This document shows, piece by piece, positions 1-7,898 of a DNA stretch of 64,000 nt. The notes under the pieces were generated by a model that was not told where the DNA came from, did no database searches, and saw only the letters and a list, made by a program, of their open reading frames with translations. Source of the DNA: Halovivax cerinus (GTDB lineage Archaea > Halobacteriota > Halobacteria > Halobacteriales > Natrialbaceae). Location: NCBI RefSeq assembly GCF_024498195.1, contig NZ_CP101824.1, positions 1,116,001 through 1,180,000 on the forward strand, read 5' to 3'. The position numbers and the translations under genes are program-made. The first letter of the stretch is position 1. Each line of letters opens with the position of its first letter.

Positions 1-246
1 GGTCTGCACTACGTCGTCGACGTGGTTGCCGGTGTCGCGCTCGCCCTCTCGCTACTCCTCGGGATTCGGATGCTCGCCGGTCGCAGATCGCTGGACCGTG
101 CGACCGCTGCCTTCGCCGTGGCCGTCCCCATCGGCGTCTGCTACCTCCTCACGAGCGCCGCGGAGCCCAAGGCCGTCCTGGTTCTCGCGGCCTCGGTCGC
201 CGGACTCCTCGGCTGGCGTCTGTACGACGAGGCCGCGTCGGCGTAA
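1..246 (+). CDS. PAP2-family phosphatase, C-terminal end (partial at window edge)
   Basis: The reading frame is open from base 1 and ends at a TAA at 244-246, leaving 81 residues of a gene that begins outside the window. The visible start 'GLHYVVDVVAG' fits the last conserved motif of type 2 phosphatidic acid phosphatases, in which the His and the following Asp are part of the active-site triad. The rest is three hydrophobic stretches separated by short charged loops, so it is a membrane-embedded C-terminus. Such enzymes remove phosphate from lipid or isoprenoid phosphates at the membrane. The upstream motifs lie outside the window, so the family call rests on one motif plus topology. Confidence 0.7.
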   Translation, partial: GLHYVVDVVAGVALALSLLLGIRMLAGRRSLDRATAAFAVAVPIGVCYLLTSAAEPKAVLVLAASVAGLLGWRLYDEAASA

Positions 247-392
247 CCCGGTTCACCGTACTCGAAATGTCAGGGGGCGGTCTCACCGGATGGATCGGTC
301 GAGATGAATGTTGTTATCGTTCGCGAGCACGTTCGGGCCGGTAGACGGTCCCGTCCGACTCGACGGAGGGGGCCGAACTCGAGTGATCCACC

Positions 393-1832
393 ATGTCAGT
401 CTCACTGCAGGAGGAGTACCAGCTCTTCATCGGCGGCGAGTTCGTACAGGCGGCGGAGGGGGAAACCCGCGACACCATCGACCCGGCGACGGGCGAGACG
501 CTCGCGACGGCCGCGGAGGCGACCGCGGCGGACGTCGACCGTGCGGTCGAGGCCGCCAGCGAGGCCCAGGCCGAGTGGGAATCGATGCCGGCCGGCAAGC
601 GCGGCCGGATCGTCTCCCGGCTGGGCGAACTGATCTCCGAGCACTCGGACGAACTGGCCGAACTCGAGAGTCGAGATCAGGGCAAGCCGCTCACCCAGGC
701 CCACCACGACGTGTCGGGTGCCGCCCGCTTCTTCGAGTACTACGGCGGCGCAGTCGACAAACTTGAGGGGCGGACGGCGCCGACGGGTGACGGCAAGCTG
801 GCGTTCACCGAGCGCACGCCCTACGGGGTCAGCGGGCAGATCGTCCCGTGGAACTTCCCGTTCAACCTGACCGCTCGCGGCGTCGCGCCGGCGCTGGCCG
901 CCGGCAACAGCGTCGTCGTGAAAGCGGCGCCGACGACGCCGCTCACCGCGATCCGGCTGGCGGAACTGGGCAAGGAGGCCGGCCTGCCCGACGGCGTCCT
1001 CAACGTGCTTACCGGCGGCGGGGAGCCGGGTGCCGCCCTCTCCGAACACGAGGACGTCGACGTCCTCACCTTCACCGGCAGCGTCCCGACGGGCCAGGCG
1101 GTCATGGAGTCCGCCGCGAAGACGATCACGCCCGTCACGCTCGAACTCGGCGGCAAGAACGCCTCGATCGTCACGCCGGAGGCCGACCTCGGTTCGGCCG
1201 TCTTCTGGACCTCGCTCGGCATCTTCACCAACGCCGGCCAGATCTGCTCGGCGGCCGACCGCGCGGTCGTCCACGAGTCCATCTACGACGACTTCGTCGA
1301 CGCGATCGTCGACCGTGCCGAGTCCTACGACCTCGGCCCCGGCGTCGAGGACCCCGGGATGGGCCCGCTCAACTACGAGGAACACTACGAGAGCGTCCTC
1401 GAGTACATCGACGTCGGCGTCAAGGAGGGCGCGACGCTCGCGACCGGCGGCGAACCCGCGGATCGCGACGGCTTCTTCGTCGAGCCGACGGTCTTCACCG
1501 ACGTCGAACCCGACATGCGAATCGCCCAGGAGGAGATCTTCGGCCCGGTGCTCACAGTCATCCCCTACTCCGACCCCGAGGAGGCCGTCGAGATCGCCAA
1601 CGGCGTCGAGTACGGCCTCACCGGTGGCGTCTTCTCGCAGGACATCGACGAGGCGCTCTCGCTCGCCCGCGACGTCGACGCCGGTACCGTCTTCGTCAAC
1701 GAGTGGTTCGGCGACGGCGTCGAGACGCCCTTCGGCGGCACGAAGAAGAGCGGTATCGGCCGTGAGAAGGGTATGGAAGCGCTCGACTCGTACCTCCAGA
1801 CACAGTCGATCACCGTCAACATCGACAACTAG
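393..1832 (+). CDS. NAD(P)-dependent aldehyde dehydrogenase family protein
   Basis: A 479-residue protein of normal length for the aldehyde dehydrogenase superfamily, which oxidises aldehydes to acids with NAD or NADP in the cytoplasm. Visible catalytic features are the oxyanion-hole Asn in 'PWNFP' (about residue 154), the general-base Glu in 'LELGGKN' (about 251) and the nucleophilic Cys in 'AGQICSA' (about 285), followed by 'EEIFGPVL' and the C-terminal 'PFGGTKKSGIGRE' segment. The ATG at 393 fits the usual N-terminus ('FIGGEF' begins about ten residues in). Resemblance is to succinate-semialdehyde or glycolaldehyde-type dehydrogenases, but the substrate cannot be fixed from sequence. It stands alone between the phosphatase end and a convergent small gene. 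Confidence 0.95.
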   Translation: MSVSLQEEYQLFIGGEFVQAAEGETRDTIDPATGETLATAAEATAADVDRAVEAASEAQAEWESMPAGKRGRIVSRLGELISEHSDELAELESRDQGKPLTQAHHDVSGAARFFEYYGGAVDKLEGRTAPTGDGKLAFTERTPYGVSGQIVPWNFPFNLTARGVAPALAAGNSVVVKAAPTTPLTAIRLAELGKEAGLPDGVLNVLTGGGEPGAALSEHEDVDVLTFTGSVPTGQAVMESAAKTITPVTLELGGKNASIVTPEADLGSAVFWTSLGIFTNAGQICSAADRAVVHESIYDDFVDAIVDRAESYDLGPGVEDPGMGPLNYEEHYESVLEYIDVGVKEGATLATGGEPADRDGFFVEPTVFTDVEPDMRIAQEEIFGPVLTVIPYSDPEEAVEIANGVEYGLTGGVFSQDIDEALSLARDVDAGTVFVNEWFGDGVETPFGGTKKSGIGREKGMEALDSYLQTQSITVNIDN

Positions 1833-1849
1833 GCGGTGCGGGCGCTTCG

Positions 1850-2167
1850 TCACGCCCAGTCGTGATCGTCCCAGCCCTCGTAATGTTTGAGCTTCGTCGT
1901 GATCTCCCAGGCCGGCCAGTCGCACTCTTGGTAGAGAAAGTCGGCGAGCCGTCCGAACGTCGAGCTGTCGAGCCTGATTCCCCGGGTGTCGAAGGACTGG
2001 ATGAACGGTTGCGTCCGCAAATACGAAATTGCGTCTCTGACGGCACCTTCTTCGTGTTTCTCGAACGCTGTTTGCCGAATCAATTCATCTTCCGAGAGTG
2101 GCGCACCGTACCGGTGTTTACTCACCAACGGTCGCAGGAGGGCACAGAGGTGCCGTGTTCTTCTCAC
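1850..2167 (-). CDS. Small hypothetical protein, probably winged-helix-like
   Basis: A 105-residue acidic protein converging on the aldehyde dehydrogenase gene with an 18-base gap. It has no signal peptide or membrane segment. The segment 'LSEDELIRQTAFEKHEEGAVRDAISYLR' region (residues 24-51) followed by a short strand-rich stretch has the feel of a winged helix, and the C-terminus is rich in Trp and His. I do not recognise a named family. The start at 2167 is the first ATG; no clear promoter decides between it and shorter forms. Reality is supported by acidic composition, typical halophile codon use and lack of a competing frame. Confidence 0.6.
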   Translation of the reverse strand: MRRTRHLCALLRPLVSKHRYGAPLSEDELIRQTAFEKHEEGAVRDAISYLRTQPFIQSFDTRGIRLDSSTFGRLADFLYQECDWPAWEITTKLKHYEGWDDHDWA

Positions 2168-2228
2168 ACCGTTCTATTCTGTATCCATACGTCTTCAATG
2201 TTACTGCGAATTAACGTGGAGGTGAACA

Positions 2229-2236
2229 AGACTTAA
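2229..2236 (+). promoter_or_regulatory. TATA-like promoter of the 2261 regulator gene
   Basis: The AT-rich 'gacttaac' lies 25-32 bases before the ATG at 2261, the spacing expected for a leaderless haloarchaeal transcript. No Shine-Dalgarno sequence precedes that ATG. Assignment is by position and composition only. Confidence 0.4.
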
Positions 2237-2260
2237 CCGCTATCCCCGTGTACGAGCGAT

Positions 2261-2605
2261 ATGGCCCAGCGTGAACCGGAGACCCGCATGGATGCGGGTA
2301 CGAAAGAAACGCGACTCGCGAACCCGAGCGGGTGGTTGTACCTCACTCGCCACGATGGGATCCCCGTTCTCGTCGATGCGTTACTGGACTGGCCGACGAA
2401 CCGCGAATTCACGATTCAGGAGTTCGCAGACCACTCGGGGCTCGTTCGCCAGACCGTGAGCAAGCATCTCGATCTCCTCCTCGAACTGGATCTCGTCGAC
2501 GAAATTCCGGAGACGCATCCACAGCGGTATCGGATTCGGGACAGTGAGGTGACGCGTACGTTGTTCGAACTGAACAGCGCGATCAACGCGGTCGGAGACC
2601 GCTAA
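2261..2605 (+). CDS. Winged helix-turn-helix transcriptional regulator
   Basis: A 114-residue soluble protein. Residues about 26-95 form a compact winged helix: 'GIPVLVDALLDWPTNREFTIQEFADHSGLVRQTVSKHL' contains the helix-turn-helix with the recognition helix around 'GLVRQTVSKHLDLL', and 'PQRYRIRDSEVTR' is the wing. This arrangement matches small haloarchaeal ArsR/MarR-like DNA-binding proteins that have no separate effector domain. The ATG at 2261 is supported by a TATA-like element at leaderless distance. It is transcribed toward a small membrane gene 74 bases downstream that has its own promoter-like sequence, so the target is unknown and could be either neighbour. Confidence 0.8.
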   Translation: MAQREPETRMDAGTKETRLANPSGWLYLTRHDGIPVLVDALLDWPTNREFTIQEFADHSGLVRQTVSKHLDLLLELDLVDEIPETHPQRYRIRDSEVTRTLFELNSAINAVGDR

Positions 2606-2647
2606 GTGAAGCGGCTGGGTCCGTGTGATCTGGTGGAATTCACCGTG

Positions 2648-2655
2648 AATATTTT
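2648..2655 (+). promoter_or_regulatory. TATA-like promoter of the 2680 membrane gene
   Basis: 'aatatttt' sits 25-32 bases before the ATG at 2680, which itself lacks a ribosome binding site, consistent with a leaderless transcript. Confidence 0.45.
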
Positions 2656-2679
2656 GCCGTTTCCTTCTAACCGATACCT

Positions 2680-2922
2680 ATGAACATCGCATCGTTCGCG
2701 GCCGCCATCCGCGACCGGCCCGTCGCGGCCGCGCTCGAACTGGGGAGCCTCGCGGTCTCGGTCCTCTTGCTTTTCGGCGTCGTCGCGGCGCTCGCGACGG
2801 GGTCGCCGGGCAGGTCCGGCGGGCTCTGGCTGCTCGTCGTCGCCGTCGGCGCCGCGTTCGCCTGTTTCTGGACCGTCGTCTGGCCGCTGTACGAGCGCCT
2901 GTGCGATCGAATTACCGTCTGA
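2680..2922 (+). CDS. Small two-helix membrane protein of unknown function
   Basis: An 80-residue protein with two clear hydrophobic segments, about residues 20-42 and 48-68, separated by a short Gly/Ser-rich loop 'GSPGRSGG'. Charged residues at both ends suggest both termini are cytoplasmic. No family is recognised. The start is supported by a TATA-like box at leaderless distance. It converges on the prepilin peptidase gene with only 13 bases between the stop codons, so there is little room for separate terminators. Confidence 0.65.
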   Translation: MNIASFAAAIRDRPVAAALELGSLAVSVLLLFGVVAALATGSPGRSGGLWLLVVAVGAAFACFWTVVWPLYERLCDRITV

Positions 2923-2935
2923 CGCGCCTCCTCTG

Positions 2936-4018
2936 CTACCCCATCAGCGAGACGAGCACGTCGCCGTAGCCGAGTGCGACGAGCAACCCGAGAAAGAGCG
3001 GGACGAGAAACGGCGTCCCCGGCGAGTACCAGACGCGGTCTTCGGTCGCGAGCACGTCGAGACCGTTGCGCAGATCCTCAGACGACGTCCCGTAGGCCGT
3101 GCCCTCGATCGAGTCGAGGAACGCGTCGGCGCCCCAGGGGTCGTCGAAATCGTCCGCGGCCGGTTTCGGGTCGCCGTCGATGGACACGCCGACGTCGGCC
3201 TCGTCACCGTCGGTCGCGGCGGCCGAGGCGGTGGTCTCGTCGGCGTCGACGGTGCCGCCGTCGGCGACGGGCGGGTCGACGTCGATCGCACCATCCGTCG
3301 GGGGGTTCGGTTCCGCGGGCAGTGTCTCGGGATCGCGGAGCCGCTCCGGCTCGGCCCTGAGGTCGGCGAACGTGAGCCCGCGCCAGCGAAGGTACATTCT
3401 GAGCGCGTCCAGATCCAGTCCGGAGAGCGTGTAGCCGTCGGTCGTCTGGAGGAGTTTGCCGTGGCGGTGCGGGACGTGATCGACGGCCGTCGGCCAGCCG
3501 AGCGGAGCGATCGGGGTGAGCCGTCCGGCGAGGGCGTTTCGAAGCCCGAGCGCGACCGGAATCGCGAGTCCGACGAGGACGCCGTTGCCCAGGATCGCCA
3601 GCGAGAAGGGCAAGAGCTGGTCGCCGCCGACGAGCGGGAACATCCAGTCGCCGACCGCGTACGACGGGGTGACGGGAAAGAGCAGTGCGAGGACGAGCAG
3701 TGCCTTCGCGTCGGCGCCGCCGAAGCCACCGAACCACCAGAAGAGGTACGCGAGCGGGACGACGAAGCCGACGCTGAACGCCGTCGGGATGAGGAACGAC
3801 TGCCAGGCGTGGAGATCGGCGGTGTAGGCGACCCAGCCGTCCCAGGCGAGCAGGGCCGCGCCGAGTGCCCCGAGGGGAATCCAGACCGCGCTCGGAACCC
3901 GTCGGGTTCGAACGTCTAGTACCGCCACCCACGCGAAGACCGGAACCGCCAGCAGGCGGAGGAGATCGGGGACCGAGGCGGGGAGACTCGACAGCACGAG
4001 CGTTCGTCTGCGCGCCAC
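2936..4018 (-). CDS. pibD: Archaeal prepilin/preflagellin peptidase (A24 family, PibD-like)
   Basis: A polytopic aspartic protease that cleaves class III signal peptides of archaellins and type IV pilins at the membrane. The two catalytic aspartates of the family are visible: Asp35 in 'LDVRTRRVP' and Asp103 in 'GGFGGADAK', the halophile form of the GxGD motif. Hydrophobic segments flank both and recur at the C-terminus. At 360 residues it is longer than most A24 enzymes because of an acidic, low-complexity insert at about residues 215-310, inferred to be a cytoplasmic loop; haloarchaeal homologues are known to carry such inserts. No pilin genes lie nearby in this window, so it probably serves loci elsewhere. 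Confidence 0.88.
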   Translation of the reverse strand: MARRRTLVLSSLPASVPDLLRLLAVPVFAWVAVLDVRTRRVPSAVWIPLGALGAALLAWDGWVAYTADLHAWQSFLIPTAFSVGFVVPLAYLFWWFGGFGGADAKALLVLALLFPVTPSYAVGDWMFPLVGGDQLLPFSLAILGNGVLVGLAIPVALGLRNALAGRLTPIAPLGWPTAVDHVPHRHGKLLQTTDGYTLSGLDLDALRMYLRWRGLTFADLRAEPERLRDPETLPAEPNPPTDGAIDVDPPVADGGTVDADETTASAAATDGDEADVGVSIDGDPKPAADDFDDPWGADAFLDSIEGTAYGTSSEDLRNGLDVLATEDRVWYSPGTPFLVPLFLGLLVALGYGDVLVSLMG

Positions 4019-4383
4019 TCGTGTTAGTGTTTCGGGGCTGCGGTGTCGTCCGCGACATCGACGCGAGTTTTCGCGTTCGAGTGTAGCGACTGGGCCGGTT
4101 CGATCGACGGACGCGGCCTTCTGGAAAGTCTTCTCCCACCCGATCGTCCACCCCGAACACTTATTAGATATTCAATACGATTTGGTCGTCTCTTTCATCC
4201 CCGGCATGCGGCCCGCGTCGGCGAGTCGGACTTCGCCCGTATCACGTGGCCAGAACGTTTATGGGGGAGGTTTGTCTCCGTTCTTATAAGAAAGAATGGA
4301 TGGTTCACTTTCCACTACGATCTCAGCACTATCACGGGGTACGCTACAACTATCTAGGATAATGGGGAAGTGACAATTTTCCG
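4019..4383. other. Intergenic region with the livH promoter
   Basis: No convincing gene. The region is divergent between the prepilin peptidase and livH and turns AT-rich toward livH. Candidate TATA-like elements are 'cttataag' near 4284 and 'actatcta' near 4348, the latter 29-36 bases before the livH ATG. A CACGTG core inside 'atcacgtgg' (4241-4249) shares eight bases with a palindrome at the second livK promoter. Confidence 0.4.
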
Positions 4384-5250
4384 ATGATCGAACTGCTTTC
4401 TCAGGCGACAGTGGACACGATACTGATCGGGTTGAGTTACGCACTCGTCGCCGTCGGGCTGGCACTGATCTGGGGCGTCGCCGACATCGTGAACTTCGCC
4501 CACGGTCCGTTCATGGTCATCGCGATGGTGACGACGGCATTCGCCTCGAATAGCTACGGCGTCGACCCGATGATCATGATCCCCATCAACGCGATACTGC
4601 TCTTCGCGATCGGGTACGTCACGTATCGCGCGGTCATCAGGCCGGTGATGAACGAGTCGATGGAATCCCAAATTTACGTCACGTTCGGTCTGTTTGTATT
4701 CCTGTCGTACTCGTTGCTAGTGCTGGTTGGCCCGTCGCTCATCGAAGTGGACCACTTCGTCTTCGACGGTACCACGCAGATCGGGGGGACGTTCGTTTCC
4801 CATCCACGGCTCGTCACCTCGATAGTGTGTCTCGCATCGCTCGGGTTGCTGTTCGGATTCCTCGGTCGAACCCGGACCGGAAAGGCGATCCGCGCGACGG
4901 CACAGGACCGCGAGGTCGCTAAAGTGATGGGTATCGATACCGACCACATTCTCTCGATCACGTGGGGACTCGGAACCGCAGCCGTGGGCATCGCCGGGAC
5001 GATGGTGATCACGTTCGCACCGGCACACGCCGAGACGACGCCGATCACCTGGACGTTACTCGCCTTCGCCGCGGTGGCACTGGGTGGATTCGGAAACATC
5101 CTGGCCGCCGGGCTCGGTGGTATCGCCGTCGCGTTCGTCGAACAATTCGGGATCCGGCTGCTCGACCCCTCCTACAACCAGATTTACGTCTTCTCGGCGT
5201 TCTTCATCGCGTTGATCGCCCGCCAGGTGTACGCTGATACGCAATCATGA
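4384..5250 (+). CDS. livH: Branched-chain amino acid type ABC transporter permease (LivH)
   Basis: A 288-residue inner-membrane permease with about eight hydrophobic segments and the LivH-type signatures 'LALIWGVADIVNFAHGPFM' (residues 26-44) and 'AVALGGFGNILAAGLGG' near the C-terminus. It pairs with LivM to form the translocation pore of an importer for branched-chain amino acids, amides or related small solutes. It is the first gene of a tight operon: livM starts four bases before its stop (ATGA overlap), then livG and livF follow. The matching binding protein gene is encoded convergently at 7899-9185. The true substrate is not readable from sequence, since this family also carries urea and short-chain amides. 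Confidence 0.93.
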   Translation: MIELLSQATVDTILIGLSYALVAVGLALIWGVADIVNFAHGPFMVIAMVTTAFASNSYGVDPMIMIPINAILLFAIGYVTYRAVIRPVMNESMESQIYVTFGLFVFLSYSLLVLVGPSLIEVDHFVFDGTTQIGGTFVSHPRLVTSIVCLASLGLLFGFLGRTRTGKAIRATAQDREVAKVMGIDTDHILSITWGLGTAAVGIAGTMVITFAPAHAETTPITWTLLAFAAVALGGFGNILAAGLGGIAVAFVEQFGIRLLDPSYNQIYVFSAFFIALIARQVYADTQS

Positions 5251-6260
5251 TCGACCACATTTCCGCTCGGCTCGAATCGGCTACCGATCGATACGTCGAC
5301 CTCCCGCTGGTCGTCCAGGTCGCGATCCCGGTCCTGGCCCTCGCCATCGTTCCGCTGTTGAATCCGGGGTTCTTCGTCATGCACGTCCTCATTTACGTGT
5401 TCATCTTCGCGGCGTTCGGCCACTCCTGGAACGTCCTCGGCGGCTATACCGGGCAACTCTCGTTCGGCCACGCCGTCTTCTTCGCGGTCGGCGCGTACGC
5501 GCCGATGATTCTGTTCGTCTTTTACGACATCTCGCCGATTATCGGGATCTGGATCGGCGGGCTTCTCGGCGCGTTCATTGCGCTCTGCGTCGGCGCCGTC
5601 ACGTTCCGCCTGCAGGGCCATTACTTCGCCATGGGGACGCTCGCCATCGCGCTCATCTTCAGACAGCTTTTCATCCGGTGGGAGTGGATTCAGGCGTCCC
5701 GCGGTATCTCGATGCCTCTCGAGGATATCGGGACGCTCGTGTCGCTGACATTTACGAGCCGAGAGCCGTACTTCTACCTGATCGGTGCGTTCGCGCTGGC
5801 CGTCACCGTCGCCGTGTACGTCATCGACGGGTCGAAACTCGGACTCTACCTGAAGGCGATCAACATGGACGAGGAACTGGCCGAGAACGCCGGGTTGAAC
5901 ACGTTCTATTACAAGATGTACGCCAGCGGGATCAGCGGGTTCATCGCCGGAGTGACGGGCGGCTTGTACGCGCTCTACAGTACCTTCGTCGATCCCAACT
6001 CCGTCCTCGATCTCTTTCGCAACATCGAACCGGTGATCGTCGCGCTGATCGGCGGCGCTGGCACCGTCCTCGGCCCGGTGATCGGCGCCTTTCTGTTCGT
6101 CCCGATCCACGAGTACTCGCGATCCTTGCTGTCCGGTCCCTACACCGGGCTCGGCTGGGTCGTCATGGGGATCGTGATCGTCGCACTCGCGATCTTCAGA
6201 CCGGGCGGCGTGCTCGGCGGCCGACTGCCGCTCGTGGGCGACCAGGGTGAGAACGAATGA
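5247..6260 (+). CDS. livM: Branched-chain amino acid type ABC transporter permease (LivM)
   Basis: A 337-residue permease with about nine hydrophobic segments. 'SWNVLGGYTGQLSFGHAVFFAVGAY' region and the cytoplasmic coupling motif 'LKAINMDEELAENAGLNTFYYK' region (about residues 203-225) are typical of LivM, as is 'IGGAGTVLGPVIGAFLF' close to the end. It forms the second half of the pore with LivH. Its ATG overlaps the livH stop by four bases and its own stop overlaps the livG start by four bases, which implies translational coupling across the operon. Confidence 0.93.
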   Translation: MIDHISARLESATDRYVDLPLVVQVAIPVLALAIVPLLNPGFFVMHVLIYVFIFAAFGHSWNVLGGYTGQLSFGHAVFFAVGAYAPMILFVFYDISPIIGIWIGGLLGAFIALCVGAVTFRLQGHYFAMGTLAIALIFRQLFIRWEWIQASRGISMPLEDIGTLVSLTFTSREPYFYLIGAFALAVTVAVYVIDGSKLGLYLKAINMDEELAENAGLNTFYYKMYASGISGFIAGVTGGLYALYSTFVDPNSVLDLFRNIEPVIVALIGGAGTVLGPVIGAFLFVPIHEYSRSLLSGPYTGLGWVVMGIVIVALAIFRPGGVLGGRLPLVGDQGENE

Positions 6261-7018
6261 CGACCGAGCGAACGGAGACCGATCCGGTGTTACGGGTCCG
6301 CGATCTCCGGAAGCACTTCGACGGTATCGTCGCCCTCGACGGCGTCGATCTCGAGGTCCGGGACGGAGAGATAGTCGGATTGATCGGCCCGAACGGTGCC
6401 GGGAAGTCGACGACGTTCAACTGTATCATGGGCGATCTCCCGGCGACCGACGGCAGCGTGTACCTCCGCGAGGAGAACGTGACGGACAAGCGGACGTCCG
6501 CCCTCGTGAACGAGGGTATCACGAGAGCGTACCAGATTCCGCGCGTGTTTCCGGATCTCACCGTACACGAGAACGTGGTCATCAATATGCGCCATCGAAC
6601 CGAACCCGTTCTCCCGACCGCGTTTACGTCTCCGAAATCGGACGTCTCCGAGCGGGCGCACGAACTAATCGAGTTCGTCGGAATCGATCACCTCCGTCAC
6701 GAACCGGCGGGGGATCTCTCGACCGGTCAGAAGAAGCTACTCAACATCGCCGCGACGATCATCGGAGATCCGGAGATCGTGCTGCTGGACGAACCGACCG
6801 CAGGCGTCAATCCGGGCCTGATCGAGACGATTATCGACACGATCGACGAACTCAACTCGAACGGGACGACGTACCTGATCGTCGAACACAACATGGACGT
6901 CGTAAAGCAATTGTCCGATCACCTGTACGTCCTCGCGAACGGGACGAATCTTGTGCAGGGGCCGCCACAGGAGGCGCTCGACGATCCCCAGGTGTTGAAC
7001 GCGTACTTCGGTGAGTGA
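6257..7018 (+). CDS. livG: ABC transporter ATP-binding protein (LivG)
   Basis: A 253-residue ATPase that drives the LivHM pore. It has the Walker A 'GPNGAGKST' (about residues 43-51), the Q-loop, an ABC signature in the variant form 'LSTGQKKLL', Walker B 'IVLLDEPTAGVNP' and the switch His in 'VEHNMDVV'. The C-terminal tail with 'VLANGTNLVQG' and 'VLNAYFG' is the LivG-type ending. Its start overlaps the livM stop by four bases. Together with LivF it is expected to form a heterodimer. Confidence 0.95.
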   Translation: MTTERTETDPVLRVRDLRKHFDGIVALDGVDLEVRDGEIVGLIGPNGAGKSTTFNCIMGDLPATDGSVYLREENVTDKRTSALVNEGITRAYQIPRVFPDLTVHENVVINMRHRTEPVLPTAFTSPKSDVSERAHELIEFVGIDHLRHEPAGDLSTGQKKLLNIAATIIGDPEIVLLDEPTAGVNPGLIETIIDTIDELNSNGTTYLIVEHNMDVVKQLSDHLYVLANGTNLVQGPPQEALDDPQVLNAYFGE

Positions 7019-7021
7019 CAC

Positions 7022-7735
7022 ATGAACTCAATGTTACACGTCGACGGACTTCACGCCGGCTACGGTAAAGCGCTCGTACTGAATGGTGTCGATATCGAGG
7101 TCGAGGAGGGTGCCATCGTCTGTTTGATCGGGCCGAACGGGGCCGGTAAATCGACCGTGTTTCGGTGTATCTACAATCTCCTCTCCCCGTCGCGGGGATC
7201 GATCACGTTCAAAGGTGAAGAGATAACCGGACTGAGCCAGCGCGAGCTCCTCGACCGGGGACTCGGATACATGTTGCAACGCGACGCCGTCTTCCCGGAG
7301 ATGACTGTCCGGGAGAACCTGGAACTCGGTGGATATACGGCTCCGGACGGGGTCGATACCGACGACCGTCTGGCCGAGGTATACGACCTGTTCCCGAAAC
7401 TGTCGACCCGCGAATCGCAACAGGCCGGTACGTTGAGCGGCGGTGAACGGCAGATGGTCGAATTCGCCCGCGGATTGATGCAGGATCCGGATATGTTGTT
7501 GCTCGACGAACCGTCCGCGGGACTGTCCCCGAAGAACATCGACACCGTCTTCGAAAAGGTTCTCGAGATCAACGAACTCGGCGTCACGATTTTGATGATC
7601 GAACAGAACGTCAACACGGCCCTCGACTACGCCGACCGAGGGTACGTCCTCGAAAACGGCCAGACGCGATTCGACGGCCCGGCCGAGACGCTGCTCGACC
7701 AGCCGGAGATCCGGGATGCGTACCTCGGTGGCTGA
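7022..7735 (+). CDS. livF: ABC transporter ATP-binding protein (LivF)
   Basis: A 237-residue ATPase starting three bases after the livG stop. Walker A is 'GPNGAGKST', the signature is 'LSGGERQMV', Walker B is 'MLLLDEPSAGLSP' and the switch His is replaced by Gln in 'MIEQNVNTAL', as is normal for LivF proteins. The length matches the family. It is the last gene of the operon, and the binding protein gene on the other strand begins its stop 163 bases further on. Confidence 0.95.
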   Translation: MNSMLHVDGLHAGYGKALVLNGVDIEVEEGAIVCLIGPNGAGKSTVFRCIYNLLSPSRGSITFKGEEITGLSQRELLDRGLGYMLQRDAVFPEMTVRENLELGGYTAPDGVDTDDRLAEVYDLFPKLSTRESQQAGTLSGGERQMVEFARGLMQDPDMLLLDEPSAGLSPKNIDTVFEKVLEINELGVTILMIEQNVNTALDYADRGYVLENGQTRFDGPAETLLDQPEIRDAYLGG

Positions 7736-7898
7736 TCTGACTGCTACGGTCCCGTGCGTCGTGTGTCCTGTCGTTCCCGAACGCCTGTCGGAGGCGGCAC
7801 CGTCGATCTGTAGAACAGTACGCGACCGGAGAGTGCAGGTTGACGGACGTGTCTCGGGTCTGCCGACGAATGGACGCGCCCGGGTGGCGGAACAGTCC

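Noticed and set aside
402-1925. Long minus-strand frame of 507 codons over the aldehyde dehydrogenase
   Set aside because: It is the shadow of a GC-rich gene. The plus-strand frame has the complete catalytic set of the family, while the minus-strand protein has no recognisable motif.
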